Origin: HyVt-477 sp965224605
Lineage (GTDB): Bacteria > Pseudomonadota > Gammaproteobacteria > Thiotrichales > Thiotrichaceae
DNA length: 64,000 nt
Direction of reading: 5' to 3'
NCBI GenBank assembly: GCA_965224605.1
Contig: CBDCZP010000012.1
Location: 1 to 64,000 of the forward strand
The notes beneath the pieces were generated by a model that saw only the letters and a list, made by a program, of their open reading frames with translations, did not search any database and was not told where the DNA came from. Positions 23,077 through 32,550 of this stretch are shown here, one piece after another. Within the stretch, counting starts at the first letter, position 1. Each line of letters begins with the position of its first letter. Made by a program: the position numbers and the translations under genes.

Positions 23077-25599
23077 CTATTTTATTTTTTCCGGCAGGTA
23101 CATTCTTTCTTGTCTACTCGACGATGATGTGGGTTCATTAGCCCCCCAAGTGTTTACGGCAGTAATGCTACTATCACCATTTTCATCAACAACAATATCG
23201 AAGACATTCCACCATTTATTGTCTACTTGTCTGGGAGGTGGTGTAAAGACGGTTCTTTGCCCTGCAATGGTTAGTTCAACTCTGGCAGGAGATGCCGAAA
23301 TACTTGAGGTTCCAGAGAAATGATAGATGGCGTAATGATACGTGCCTACTTCAGGAAAACTGAGGATGGTTAGCACTTCTGGGCCATAACTCGTAGTGTC
23401 GTCTACATCCAGTTGTGCAAAGGGAGATGAGATCAGGCTACCTTTATCCACATAATAGATATGATAATCGCTAGGACCCACCAAATGAGTATCTAAATCA
23501 GAAGGGTTTTTTCCCCATGTTAAACGAGCCGTGATTTGATCCTCTCCTAATTTAAGGCAGTCGACTAAAGTCACCGCGGATGAGGTCGATTCATCATCTC
23601 CTACCACAATGGTATTAGAGACCCGGTAATCTGTTGATGCTAATAACAATGCTCTGCTGTCTTTTTGAACTTGCACAGTGAAATTACCACTAATATCGGT
23701 TAAGGAAGATGCTGTGCCGCTATAGTTAAAGCCTTCTGCTTTAACCAAAGCATTCGCAACTCTTACGGAGTCACCGTCTTCGACACAACCATTGACAGAG
23801 ATCGTCGTATAAAGATCACCTGCGTTCCAGATTCCAAAGTGACTTACCTCACCTTGATAATAGATGTTATTGACAAGCGTGGCTGTACCTTCTTGTATCC
23901 AGTAACCTTGGGTAAAGTCATAATAGAAAAGTGGTGTCGTTGCCGGTAGGCTTGCAGTGCCCTTATTGGAAACGGGGATTCTGATGGTTGCTGTTTCGCC
24001 CACCGGCAGGCTGAGATCATTTCCTTCTGCATCCACTAGTTCTAAACTTATAGCACCATAACTAGACATATAGGCACCACTGCTGGTTGTCATATCCCCC
24101 GGAATTAAATCAATATCCAATGCTGGGTCAATAGGAGTTATATGAACCGTAATGCTAGCAGTAGGTACATTACCGCTACTATCAACTAGAGTATTTGCTG
24201 AAACTATTAACCTTGCAGAAGAGTCCAGGATTTGTACGGTGAAGTCTTGAGAGGAGTCATAGGTATCGGTCAATGCAATTGGGAGCATGTCAGCATTGAC
24301 TATTAGGCGGTTACTTGGTGATGATCCTGCGAGTGCTATTTTACTGGTGGGGGCATAGCCGCCTTTTGTAAAATTAACGATCATTCGGTTGTTAAAAGCA
24401 CCATCAACAGGGATAACATACTTACCCGCATATTCACTGATTATTGTTTGGGCGGCGGAAGATACTTGCGTGTCCTTTAATCCCAGTGCTGTCGTGTAAT
24501 CATAGACATATCCCTCAATACCGCGTTCAATAACATTCATTGTTCTGGTGGTTGTAGCCGTGTTTCCGGTGGCATCAGAGGCTGAGTAAGTAATCGTATA
24601 GCTTCCTACTGTTGTAACATCTACTATGCCAGAGGTCGTTACGTTGACTGTCGCATCAATATTGTCGGTGGCGGTTGCCCCTGCATCATTATATTCCGTA
24701 TTTTGAATAACAATGGCTGGATTGCTTCCGATGACGGTGATAACAGGCGCAATAGTATCTGTTACAAAAACTGTTCTAATCGCTGTGGCAGAGTTGCCGG
24801 CGGCATCGGTGGTGTAATACCTAACAAAATAGGTTCCAACAACAGCTGTATTTACAGAGCTGGCAGTGGAGCTTATAAATAAAGTCGTATCCACATTATC
24901 TGTGGCTGTGGCTCCACTATCAACATAAGGAATATCCTGACCTACAGATACGGGGTTATTACCCAGTATGGTTAATATAGGTAAAGTGACATCGCCCGCA
25001 TCAGCAACAACACTAACGGTTCTTATTTCCGTTGTGCTTTGGGCTGTACTGTCAGTGGCTGAATATTCAATGATATAAGTCCCCACGATTGATGTGTCGA
25101 CTGAGCCTGTAGTTGTCACTGCGATGGCGCCATCTGTAGTCGATGCTGCGGTAGCGCCCGCATCAGTATAGATAGAGTCTTTGGTAACATTAAGAGTGCT
25201 GTCACCCAAAATAGTTACGATAACGCCATTACCGTTTTCAACATTAACAACTCTGCTAGTAGAGGCTGTATTGCCTGCTGAATCAGTTGCGCTATAGGTT
25301 ATTGTATAACTTCCCACAGTATTCACATCAACCAATCCTGTTGAGGTGACATTAATTGTTTCTCCATCAGCTGATACAGCCGTTGCGCCGGCATCAATAT
25401 AAGCAGTACCTTTAGTAATAGTCTCTGGGTCGTCACCCTGAATGGTTATGACAGGTGGAGTAGCACCCGTATTATTGTTCGCTGAAGTATTACTATTTGA
25501 TGAGGTATTGTCGCTACTAGCTGCACCGTCGCCGCCACAACTGATAACGACAGACATGACTAACATCATTGAAAGGACGTGGGTTATTATTGTTTTCAT
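23077..25599 (-). CDS. Ig-like repeat lipoprotein (DUF5011-type repeats)
   Basis: 840-aa predicted lipoprotein. The signal peptide ends in a lipobox (MLVMSVVISCGG, Cys at about 21), followed by a Ser/Asn/Thr linker. Four tandem repeats of about 80 residues follow, each with xxGDxPxxxxxGxxYxDAGATA at the start and VGTYxIxYSATDxxGN near the end, the DUF5011/HYR-like Ig fold. A carboxypeptidase-regulatory-like segment (GIEGYVYDYTTALG) comes next. The C-terminal domain, with ARLTWGKNPSDLDTHLVGPS and GTYHYAIYHFSG, resembles the YfaP/DUF2135 fold. Probably surface-exposed adhesion or envelope protein; function unknown. Confidence 0.75.
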   Translation of the reverse strand: MKTIITHVLSMMLVMSVVISCGGDGAASSDNTSSNSNTSANNNTGATPPVITIQGDDPETITKGTAYIDAGATAVSADGETINVTSTGLVDVNTVGSYTITYSATDSAGNTASTSRVVNVENGNGVIVTILGDSTLNVTKDSIYTDAGATAASTTDGAIAVTTTGSVDTSIVGTYIIEYSATDSTAQSTTEIRTVSVVADAGDVTLPILTILGNNPVSVGQDIPYVDSGATATDNVDTTLFISSTASSVNTAVVGTYFVRYYTTDAAGNSATAIRTVFVTDTIAPVITVIGSNPAIVIQNTEYNDAGATATDNIDATVNVTTSGIVDVTTVGSYTITYSASDATGNTATTTRTMNVIERGIEGYVYDYTTALGLKDTQVSSAAQTIISEYAGKYVIPVDGAFNNRMIVNFTKGGYAPTSKIALAGSSPSNRLIVNADMLPIALTDTYDSSQDFTVQILDSSARLIVSANTLVDSSGNVPTASITVHITPIDPALDIDLIPGDMTTSSGAYMSSYGAISLELVDAEGNDLSLPVGETATIRIPVSNKGTASLPATTPLFYYDFTQGYWIQEGTATLVNNIYYQGEVSHFGIWNAGDLYTTISVNGCVEDGDSVRVANALVKAEGFNYSGTASSLTDISGNFTVQVQKDSRALLLASTDYRVSNTIVVGDDESTSSAVTLVDCLKLGEDQITARLTWGKNPSDLDTHLVGPSDYHIYYVDKGSLISSPFAQLDVDDTTSYGPEVLTILSFPEVGTYHYAIYHFSGTSSISASPARVELTIAGQRTVFTPPPRQVDNKWWNVFDIVVDENGDSSITAVNTWGANEPTSSSSRQERMYLPEKIK

Positions 25600-25681
25600 T
25601 TAGAATCCCTGTTCTTATTATTTTTTGTACAACCCTACCTGAACACGTGTCAGGCCGCTAAAATCTCCGACAAGCGACACC

Positions 25682-26386
25682 TTAAAATTGCTTCTCAATT
25701 GCCAACCAGCGACCATCGTTATACCCTTCAATGGGTTGAAAATTAGATTTATAATTCATTTTGCTACATTCTTTTATCCAATATCCGGGATAAACATAAG
25801 ACTTCCCTAAGTTTTTTGCATATTCTATCTGCCACAGGACTGCATAGGTTCCCAAGCTTCGTTTACTGCCTTTTTCAGGCTCAAAAAAGGTATAAACCGC
25901 TGATATTTCGGTGTTTAGAACATCTATCACGGCAACACCTATGAGCTCATTTTTTTCATAAAATTCGATATAATGGGTGTTACACCAACCTGACCCAAAA
26001 AAATCTTCTACACCTTCCGACTGGGTATTGTCATGCCGGTAACGCAAATATTGATCATAAAGTGGCTGGTACTCTTGCTTATACCCAGTGGTGTTCACTT
26101 TAACAGTCAAATCTTGATTGGTTTTAATATTGCGTTTCTGGCTGCGGCTAGGTTTGAATAAATCGACTGGAATACGCGTTGAAGTACACTCTGTACAAGG
26201 CAAGCACTGGGGTCTATACACTTGTTGCCCACTGCGCCGAAAACCTGATTTGAGTAGATTTGAATAAACAGCATCATCCATATCAAACGCTGGATCGATA
26301 ACACAATTTCTTGCTATTCGTCCCGGCAGGTAGGAGCAAGGGAAATTGCCCGTAGAGAAAAATTGTATGGCTTCTGTATGTTTCAT
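25682..26386 (-). CDS. bpt: Aspartate/glutamate leucyltransferase (N-end rule)
   Basis: Bpt/Ate family enzyme that adds leucine from Leu-tRNA to N-terminal Asp or Glu of proteins, marking them for ClpS/ClpAP. 234 aa, bacterial length. Conserved N-terminal Cys motif PCSYLPGRIARNCVID, the RRSGQQVYRPQCLPCTEC block, and C-terminal YVYPGYWIKECSKMNYK with the downstream KSNFQPIEGY are all present. An aat gene, a common partner, is not in view. Confidence 0.92.
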   Translation of the reverse strand: MKHTEAIQFFSTGNFPCSYLPGRIARNCVIDPAFDMDDAVYSNLLKSGFRRSGQQVYRPQCLPCTECTSTRIPVDLFKPSRSQKRNIKTNQDLTVKVNTTGYKQEYQPLYDQYLRYRHDNTQSEGVEDFFGSGWCNTHYIEFYEKNELIGVAVIDVLNTEISAVYTFFEPEKGSKRSLGTYAVLWQIEYAKNLGKSYVYPGYWIKECSKMNYKSNFQPIEGYNDGRWLAIEKQF

Positions 26387-26417
26387 GCTGTGATTTGGAT
26401 TATAAACAAGCGTATAA

Positions 26418-27209
26418 TCACTGCTTAATCAATAATTTCTTTAACGACTGTAGCTGATTCTCTAGCTGCTCAATCTCTTCTAAAACGGTATTACTGTTGT
26501 CTTGCGATTGCTGGATGGTTTCCCGTTTAGCCGTTTCCATATTGTCCAGCACAATGGCTATGAATAAATTGATAATGACAAAGGTAGCAATAACGATAAA
26601 ACTAATATAATACACCCAGGCCCAAGGAGTAACCTGCATGGAGTCCTTCAGGTAATCAGCCCATCCTTCAAGTGTCGCAATGGTAAATAATGTTAACAGG
26701 GTTCGTGGCAAGCTTCCCCATTGTTCCGGTAACTGTTCGTGAAAAAGATGGTAGCCGACAATGCCATACATATAGAATAAAATAGCGAGAAGGATCATGA
26801 CATGCCCCATGCTCGGTATTGAACGCAGCAGTGTTGTCACAATGAGTCGTAACTGAGGCAAGACGGATATTAAGCGTAGTACCCGTAATAGCCTGAATAA
26901 TCTAGCGATCATCGCGTATTGAGCAGAAAAAGGAATTAATGATAAGACCACGATAGTGAAATCAAACAGATTCCAGCCGTTATAAAAATATTGACCAAAT
27001 CGGGGAGCAACAGCAATATTTTTGATAATGACTTCAAATATAAATACACCCAAAATGATCTGGTTACTGATAATGAACCAGCGCTGGTAATGATTGTAGA
27101 ATGAATCATTGGTTTCTAAGCCCATCAAAACTGCGTTGAATAAGATCAAGGCGATAATGAAGTATTCAAAGTAGGGTGAAGCAACAATTATCTGGCATAT
27201 TTTTTTCAT
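26418..27209 (-). CDS. Single-domain voltage-gated cation channel with TLEGWAD filter
   Basis: 263-aa six-helix ion channel of the bacterial Nav (NaChBac-like) family, a homotetramer. S1 is at about 13-33 and S2 at 44-64. The voltage sensor S4 carries arginines at every third position (R103, R106, R109, R112). The pore loop has the filter T179-L-E-G-W-A-D185, and S6 (about 200-225) ends INLFIAIVLDNM. A C-terminal coiled coil follows (residues about 238-262: EEIEQLENQLQSLKKLL). NaChBac has TLESWAS; glycine at position 4 is the feature tied to Ca2+ selectivity in the prokaryotic channel CavMr. Ion preference here is inference. Confidence 0.88.
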   Translation of the reverse strand: MKKICQIIVASPYFEYFIIALILFNAVLMGLETNDSFYNHYQRWFIISNQIILGVFIFEVIIKNIAVAPRFGQYFYNGWNLFDFTIVVLSLIPFSAQYAMIARLFRLLRVLRLISVLPQLRLIVTTLLRSIPSMGHVMILLAILFYMYGIVGYHLFHEQLPEQWGSLPRTLLTLFTIATLEGWADYLKDSMQVTPWAWVYYISFIVIATFVIINLFIAIVLDNMETAKRETIQQSQDNSNTVLEEIEQLENQLQSLKKLLIKQ

Positions 27210-27499
27210 GATTACTCACAGTTTCAAACAGAGTTCATATTTACAATATTAAGCTACAAGACTCACGCTTATACCTGATTGCCCACTTGTCTAAGCTTAT
27301 TATAACCCCCGGGCTCAGTTTCGGTAAACTGGCATTTAGGCGTAAAGTAGCTTTCTTAACTTTGTCCAAGAGATGTGTAAGGAGAGCACAGAGGTGAAAT
27401 AAATTACCTTAGTCTGAATCAAAATGTCCGCTAATGAACCAATATCTTGAGCCCTATGCCCTATCCGCCCCATATTGAAGTCACGGATTCAGGTTAAAA
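27210..27499. other. Intergenic region between ion channel and glnD
   Basis: About 290 bases on the upstream side of the channel gene and downstream of glnD. No gene, RNA or strong hairpin recognised. Confidence 0.35.
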
Positions 27500-30142
27500 T
27501 TAAGTATCCGCTATTTTTTCAATCAGAGCATCATGCAGTCGTTTTAGTTTCTTATCATCACGGATGGGCTTGTTATCAAACCCCGTCAGGTAAAAAATAT
27601 CTTCGACCTCTTCTCCAAGCGTTGTAATGCGTGCTCCAACTACTCTGAATTCATGTTCGTAGAATATTCTGCTTAGTTTCGCTAATAGACCAGGAACGTC
27701 AATGGTTCTTAAAGTGATTCGGGTTTGTTGCTTTTCATGATCCTGTTCAGTATTTATTTGTGTTTTTACGTCAAAGGCTTTTAATAATCGAGGGATTCTG
27801 TATTGATAGTCCTGATTGGAATGATCGCTGGTAATTTCATTACGAAGTTCATTGATCAATATGATCTGATTCGCACTATCGGTTAGTGGTTGGTTTTCTT
27901 GACCGAGAATGTGCAGGGTTTCCAGAGAAAACCCGTTCGGAGTTTGCATAATGTTAGCCGCAACAATATTAATATTAAGCTTCCCTAGTACAGCAGTAGT
28001 TTGCGCAAAAAGCATATCCGAACCATGAGTGTAAATGAATAATACGGTCATGCCGTGTGTTTTATCCTGACGCAGCTGAATAAGAGGATAGACACTAACG
28101 GTTTGTATATAAGACATTTGCCAAAGTATGACGTCTACAGAATGATTGAGTAAATAATCATCCCCCATGCGTTCACAGAATTGTTTTCCAGCCTGTTTGT
28201 CAATCGTATGGATAGGGAGTTGTTCTAAAATAGAGTCCCTTTTTTGTTCAACAAGTTCGGCATAGGACGAAGGCTGTAGGCTGTGTTTTAACACTCGGCG
28301 TGTATTTTTGTAAAGTCCTTGTAGTAGAGAGTGTTTCCAGCCATTCCACAGGTCGGCATTGGTGCCGCGTATATCTGCAATGGTGAGTAGATAGAGATAA
28401 TCAAGGCGAATTGAAGATATCATTTTTTGCGCAAATTCCTGGATGACATCGGGGTCGCTAATATCTTGTTGTTGAGCTGTCATGCTTAACAATAAATGAT
28501 TTTCGACTAGCCAGCTGACTAAATGAGAATCATAAAAATCAAGGTGGTGCAGACGACAAAATTCATAAGCATCGACAGCACCAAGCTCGGAATGGCTACC
28601 ACCTCTACCTTTTGCAATGTCATGAAAGAGGCCTGCTAGATACAGTAGTTTCGGATCGGGCAAACTTTTGAAAATAAGACTTTCATAGGGCATATCCTCT
28701 GCCCCTTCTGCGACGCTGTTTCTACGCATCATACGAATAACACGTAAAGTGTGGTCATCAACCGTATAAGCATGAAATAAATCAAATTGCATACGCCCTA
28801 CAATGTTTGCAAAAGCAGGAATCCATGCGGCGAGTATTCCATAACGATTCATTCGCCTCAGAACATAGGTAATGCCATGTGATTCTGACATGATGTCCAT
28901 AAATATTTGCTTATGTTTTCGTGTCGCACGATAGTCATCATCTATCATGTGTAGATGGGTATGGATCAATCGTATGGTGTGTGGAACGAGCCCTCGAATC
29001 CCTGAAGTTATTTGTAAGATATAAAATATTTTCAGCAGGGTGTGAGGTTGTTCTACAAAGGTATTGGGGTTGGTTATTTTTAAATAGTTACCTTGGCGAG
29101 CGCACCAGCTATTAATGGTTATCTGTTGCTCGTCAGCAGTTGATGGCAGTATTTTTTCTCTAAAGATACCCAGCAGCAGTTCACTCATTCGCTCCATTTG
29201 TGTAATGATTCGATAATAATGCTGCATGAACTGTTCAACGGCTACATTGGCGGCATCGTTATTGTAACCAAATATTTTAGCGAGAGTTTGCTGATGTTCG
29301 AGCAGTAGTCGGTCTTCTTTTCTGTTGGCGAGTAAATGGATGGCGTAACGTACTTTCCACAGGAAGTCGCGGCTAGATATAAGGGAGTCGTACTCTTTGT
29401 CAGTTAGAATATTGAGTTCATAAAGTTCGAGCAACGACAAGGTGTTATATTCTCGTTTAGTCACCCAGCTAATCATGTGAATATCACGTAGACCGCCCGG
29501 CCCATCTTTCAGATTGGGCTCTACTCGGTACGCAGTATCCCCATAGCGCTTATATCGTTCTTGCTGTTCACCTAGTTTAGCCTGAAAGAATTTTGGGCTG
29601 TCCCATAAATTCTCGGTTGAGAGAGTGGAGTTGAGTCTTTCGAACAGCGTATTGTTACCACACAAGAAGCGAGCTTCAATAAGATTGGTAATTACAGTGA
29701 GATCATTTTGGGCGACTTCTACACATTCATCCAGAGTGCGAACACTATGACCGATTTCCAGTTTTAAATCCCACAGTTGGGTAATGAAATTGGAAATGGC
29801 TGTTTGGCAGTTATCGTCAGCTGGGTCATCCAGTAAAACAAGGAGATCGACATCAGAGTGGGGGTGCATTTCCGCACGGCCATATCCGCCGACAGCAACA
29901 ATAGCAACAGCTTGTTTTCCCTCAGTATAATGTTGTTTCCATAGATGACACAAAACGGCATCAATTAAGCGGGTGTGAGCATCTAGAAGAAGCTGAATAT
30001 CGGCTTCTTCATAGAAGGCCTCATCAATGTTTTGTCTGCCAGATGCTAGTGCTGCCGTTATGTCAGAGGTGGTGAGGACTTTTGCTTTCGTGATATGGTC
30101 GATAGTGAGCTGTAAGCGCTCTTGCCAACTTGATTTTGTCAT
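27500..30142 (-). CDS. glnD: Bifunctional PII uridylyltransferase/uridylyl-removing enzyme
   Basis: GlnD senses glutamine and uridylylates or deuridylylates PII proteins to control nitrogen assimilation. 880 aa. Order: nucleotidyltransferase domain with VGGYGRAEMHPHSDVDLLVL (about residues 83-102), a GlnD-specific helical region (YRVEPNLKDGPGGLRDIHMI), the HD phosphohydrolase domain with AGLFHDIAKGRGGSHSELGA (about 505-524), and two C-terminal ACT domains (TVLFIYTHGSDMLFAQTTAV; TIDVPGLLAKLSRIFYE). Starts 4 bases after the map stop; co-transcription is likely. Confidence 0.96.
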   Translation of the reverse strand: MTKSSWQERLQLTIDHITKAKVLTTSDITAALASGRQNIDEAFYEEADIQLLLDAHTRLIDAVLCHLWKQHYTEGKQAVAIVAVGGYGRAEMHPHSDVDLLVLLDDPADDNCQTAISNFITQLWDLKLEIGHSVRTLDECVEVAQNDLTVITNLIEARFLCGNNTLFERLNSTLSTENLWDSPKFFQAKLGEQQERYKRYGDTAYRVEPNLKDGPGGLRDIHMISWVTKREYNTLSLLELYELNILTDKEYDSLISSRDFLWKVRYAIHLLANRKEDRLLLEHQQTLAKIFGYNNDAANVAVEQFMQHYYRIITQMERMSELLLGIFREKILPSTADEQQITINSWCARQGNYLKITNPNTFVEQPHTLLKIFYILQITSGIRGLVPHTIRLIHTHLHMIDDDYRATRKHKQIFMDIMSESHGITYVLRRMNRYGILAAWIPAFANIVGRMQFDLFHAYTVDDHTLRVIRMMRRNSVAEGAEDMPYESLIFKSLPDPKLLYLAGLFHDIAKGRGGSHSELGAVDAYEFCRLHHLDFYDSHLVSWLVENHLLLSMTAQQQDISDPDVIQEFAQKMISSIRLDYLYLLTIADIRGTNADLWNGWKHSLLQGLYKNTRRVLKHSLQPSSYAELVEQKRDSILEQLPIHTIDKQAGKQFCERMGDDYLLNHSVDVILWQMSYIQTVSVYPLIQLRQDKTHGMTVLFIYTHGSDMLFAQTTAVLGKLNINIVAANIMQTPNGFSLETLHILGQENQPLTDSANQIILINELRNEITSDHSNQDYQYRIPRLLKAFDVKTQINTEQDHEKQQTRITLRTIDVPGLLAKLSRIFYEHEFRVVGARITTLGEEVEDIFYLTGFDNKPIRDDKKLKRLHDALIEKIADT

Positions 30143-30146
30143 AATA

Positions 30147-30929
30147 TTAAAGCTGTTGTTGCCAATTAGCTTCTTCTTCGCGAAGTGTTAAAATCTCGAA
30201 TCCTGCGGGTGTTACCAAGAGAGTATGCTCCCACTGTGCTGATAATTTATGATCTTTAGTAACCACCGTCCATTCATCTGGCAGCGTACGTATATTGCGT
30301 TTTCCAAGATTAACCATCGGCTCTATGGTGAATGTCATCCCTTCCTTCAGTTCAACGCCTGTATCGGCTTTGCCGTAATGTAATACTTGCGGTTCTTCGT
30401 GGAATTCTTTGCCGATACCGTGTCCACAGTATTCACGAACAATGGAGGCGTATTGTGATTCAGCATAGTGCTGTATCGCATGTCCGATATCCCCTAGTTT
30501 AATGCCAGGTTTTACCATGTTAATACCGATATACATGGCTTTGTGTGCCACTTCGCAGATGCGTTTTGCAGGGACAGTAGGTTTGCCTGCAAAAAACATT
30601 TTACTGGTGTCGCCATGATACCCATCTTTAATCACTGTTATGTCAATATTAACAATGTCACCTTTTTTAAGTTTTTTCTGGCTGGGAATGCCATGACACA
30701 CTTGGTGATTGACAGAAGTGCAGATAGATTTTGGAAAGCCTTTATAATTAAGTGGCGCTGGAATCGCATCTTGCTCATTCACGATAAAATCGTGGCAGAT
30801 TTGGTTTAACTCATCTGTTGTTATTCCCGGTTTAACATGGGGTTCTATCATGACGAGAACATTCGATGCCAGTTTTCCCGCGACACGCATCTTTTCGATT
30901 TCATCATCTGTTTTAATTGAAATTGCCAT
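30147..30929 (-). CDS. map: Methionine aminopeptidase, type I
   Basis: Removes the initiator methionine from new proteins. 260 aa. Metal ligands are visible: D in VNIDITVIKDGYHGDTSKMF (both aspartates), H in CGHGIGKEFHEEP, E in TFTIEPMVNLG and E in SAQWEHTLLVT. Divergent from rpsB, a very conserved gammaproteobacterial arrangement, and first gene of a map-glnD operon on the minus strand. Confidence 0.97.
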   Translation of the reverse strand: MAISIKTDDEIEKMRVAGKLASNVLVMIEPHVKPGITTDELNQICHDFIVNEQDAIPAPLNYKGFPKSICTSVNHQVCHGIPSQKKLKKGDIVNIDITVIKDGYHGDTSKMFFAGKPTVPAKRICEVAHKAMYIGINMVKPGIKLGDIGHAIQHYAESQYASIVREYCGHGIGKEFHEEPQVLHYGKADTGVELKEGMTFTIEPMVNLGKRNIRTLPDEWTVVTKDHKLSAQWEHTLLVTPAGFEILTLREEEANWQQQL

Positions 30930-31226
30930 TGAATCCTTTAATTTATTAGGTGCTTATAAATACTCGGCATAAAACATGGGTTTATCCACTTATCAGAGCA
31001 TCGTAGAGTATTTGCTAATACTATTTACTGTTATGTTGCTTCATGGTATAAAGCGCACGCGAAAATCGCAATATTAATTTATATTCATGTGAGTATAAAT
31101 TGTTTTTAAATCTACACACGAGTCGACACATTTAGCAGGGTGCCTGTTCATTAAGCCTAGCGGTTGGATTAACAAGGTTGTTAAATGGGATTTCGTGGAA
31201 GTTCAACCCATACAAAGAGGTTTACT
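30930..31226. promoter_or_regulatory. Divergent map/rpsB promoter region and rpsB leader
   Basis: About 300 gene-free bases between divergent genes. It must hold both promoters; the stretch just before rpsB (about 31130-31226) is G-rich and structured-looking, as expected for an rpsB leader where S2 autoregulates in E. coli. I could not confirm a specific structure. The ribosome binding site AAAGAGG lies at 31214-31220. Confidence 0.4.
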
Positions 31227-32378
31227 ATGGCTAAAGTTACAATGCGCCAAATGCTTGAAGCAGGCGTGCACTTCGGACACCAGTCTCGGTACTGGAATCC
31301 TAAAATGGCTCCCTATATTTTCGGCGAGCGCAACAAAATTCATATCATTAATCTGGAAAAAACATTACCTATGTTTAATGATGCAATGAACTACATTAGT
31401 AGTCTAATTGCTAATGGCGGCAAAATCATGTTTGTCGGTACCAAACGTTCTGCACAAAACATCATAAAAGAAGAAGCATCTCGTTGTTCTATGCCTTATG
31501 TTAACCAGCGTTGGTTAGGTGGCATGTTAACTAACTACAAAACGGTGAAACAATCTGTTCGGCGTTTGCATGAGTTAGAAAAAATGATGGCTGACGGCAC
31601 GTTAGAGCAGCGTGGCAAGAAAGAAGCATTGATGCTGACCCGCGAACATATAAAACTTGATAAAACCTTAGGTGGTATCAAAGATATGCGTAAGGTTCCT
31701 GATGCTATGTTTATTGTTGACGTAGGTTATGAAACGATTGCAGTTAAAGAAGCAAGAAAATTAGGCATCCCTGTTATTGGTATTGTTGATACCAATAATG
31801 ATCCTGATTATTTGGATTATGTGATCCCTGGTAATGATGATGCTATTCGCGCTATTCAGCTTTATACAACCGTTGCTGCTGATACAATTGCTGAAGCACA
31901 TATAAATGTTGCTAAAACATCTGAAGAAATGGCATCTGCTGAGAAAGCGGTTAAGTCTGCTGAAGAGGCTAAGGCTGAAAAAGAAGAACCTGAAGCTCAA
32001 CCTACTGAAGAGACTAAAGCTGCAGAGCCTGTTGCTAAGGTAGATAGCAAAGCCAAAAAAGAAGACAGCGAAGCTAAAGTAGAGACTAAAGTTAAGGAAG
32101 AGACTAAAGCTAAAGCAGATACTAAAGCTAAGGAAGAGACTAAAGCTAAGGAAGAGACTAAAGCTAAGGAAGATACTAAAGCTAAAGCAGAGACTAAAGC
32201 TAAAGCAGAGACTAAAGCTAAAGCAGAGACTAAAGCTAAAGCAGAGACTAAAGCTAAAGCAGAGACTAAAGCTAAAGCAGATACTAAGGCTAAAAAAGAA
32301 AGCAAAGCTAAAAAAGTTGAAACTGCCACAGCAGAAACAGCTGTTGAAGATGCTGGCGAAGATAAGGCTGAGAGCTAA
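31227..32378 (+). CDS. rpsB: 30S ribosomal protein S2 with long Lys/Ala/Glu repeat tail
   Basis: Ribosomal protein S2, needed for assembly of S1 on the 30S subunit. ATG at 31227 is chosen because it starts the conserved MAKVTMRQMLEAGVHFGHQ and follows AAAGAGG; the frame is open from 31185. The normal core ends near residue 232 (YTTVAADTIAEAH). About 150 further residues form a charged low-complexity tail, including eleven 6-residue units of the type AK[A/E][E/D][E/D/]TK, such as AKAETK, encoded by an 18-bp tandem repeat (32091-32288). Typical S2 has about 240 residues, so this 383-aa form is unusually long. Confidence 0.95.
   Translation: MAKVTMRQMLEAGVHFGHQSRYWNPKMAPYIFGERNKIHIINLEKTLPMFNDAMNYISSLIANGGKIMFVGTKRSAQNIIKEEASRCSMPYVNQRWLGGMLTNYKTVKQSVRRLHELEKMMADGTLEQRGKKEALMLTREHIKLDKTLGGIKDMRKVPDAMFIVDVGYETIAVKEARKLGIPVIGIVDTNNDPDYLDYVIPGNDDAIRAIQLYTTVAADTIAEAHINVAKTSEEMASAEKAVKSAEEAKAEKEEPEAQPTEETKAAEPVAKVDSKAKKEDSEAKVETKVKEETKAKADTKAKEETKAKEETKAKEDTKAKAETKAKAETKAKAETKAKAETKAKAETKAKADTKAKKESKAKKVETATAETAVEDAGEDKAES
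32091..32288 (+). repeat. 18-bp coding tandem repeat in rpsB
   Basis: Eleven units of 18 bases, type GCTAAAGCAGAGACTAAA, in frame within rpsB. Five of the middle units are essentially identical, pointing to recent slippage or unequal exchange. Copy number is likely to vary between strains. Confidence 0.85.
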
Positions 32379-32550
32379 CTTTTGTTTAGTTTTTCATCAT
32401 TTTAGTTCATGCTTATTTCATACTAAGATGAGCTGATTAACTAGGTTGATTATATCTGTCCTATTTTGCCAAAACAAACAGGAAGGTATAGTTATCTAGG
32501 TGATGCGACGTAACAATCACCTAGAATATAGATATTATAAGGGTAATGAC

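Noticed and set aside
28921..29115. Plus-strand frame within glnD
   Set aside because: Antisense shadow of an unbroken, well-conserved glnD reading frame.
31997..32329. Minus-strand open frame of 110 codons rich in Leu-Ala-Leu-Val-Ser repeats
   Set aside because: It is the antisense image of the 18-bp repeat in rpsB; there is no start context or conserved domain.
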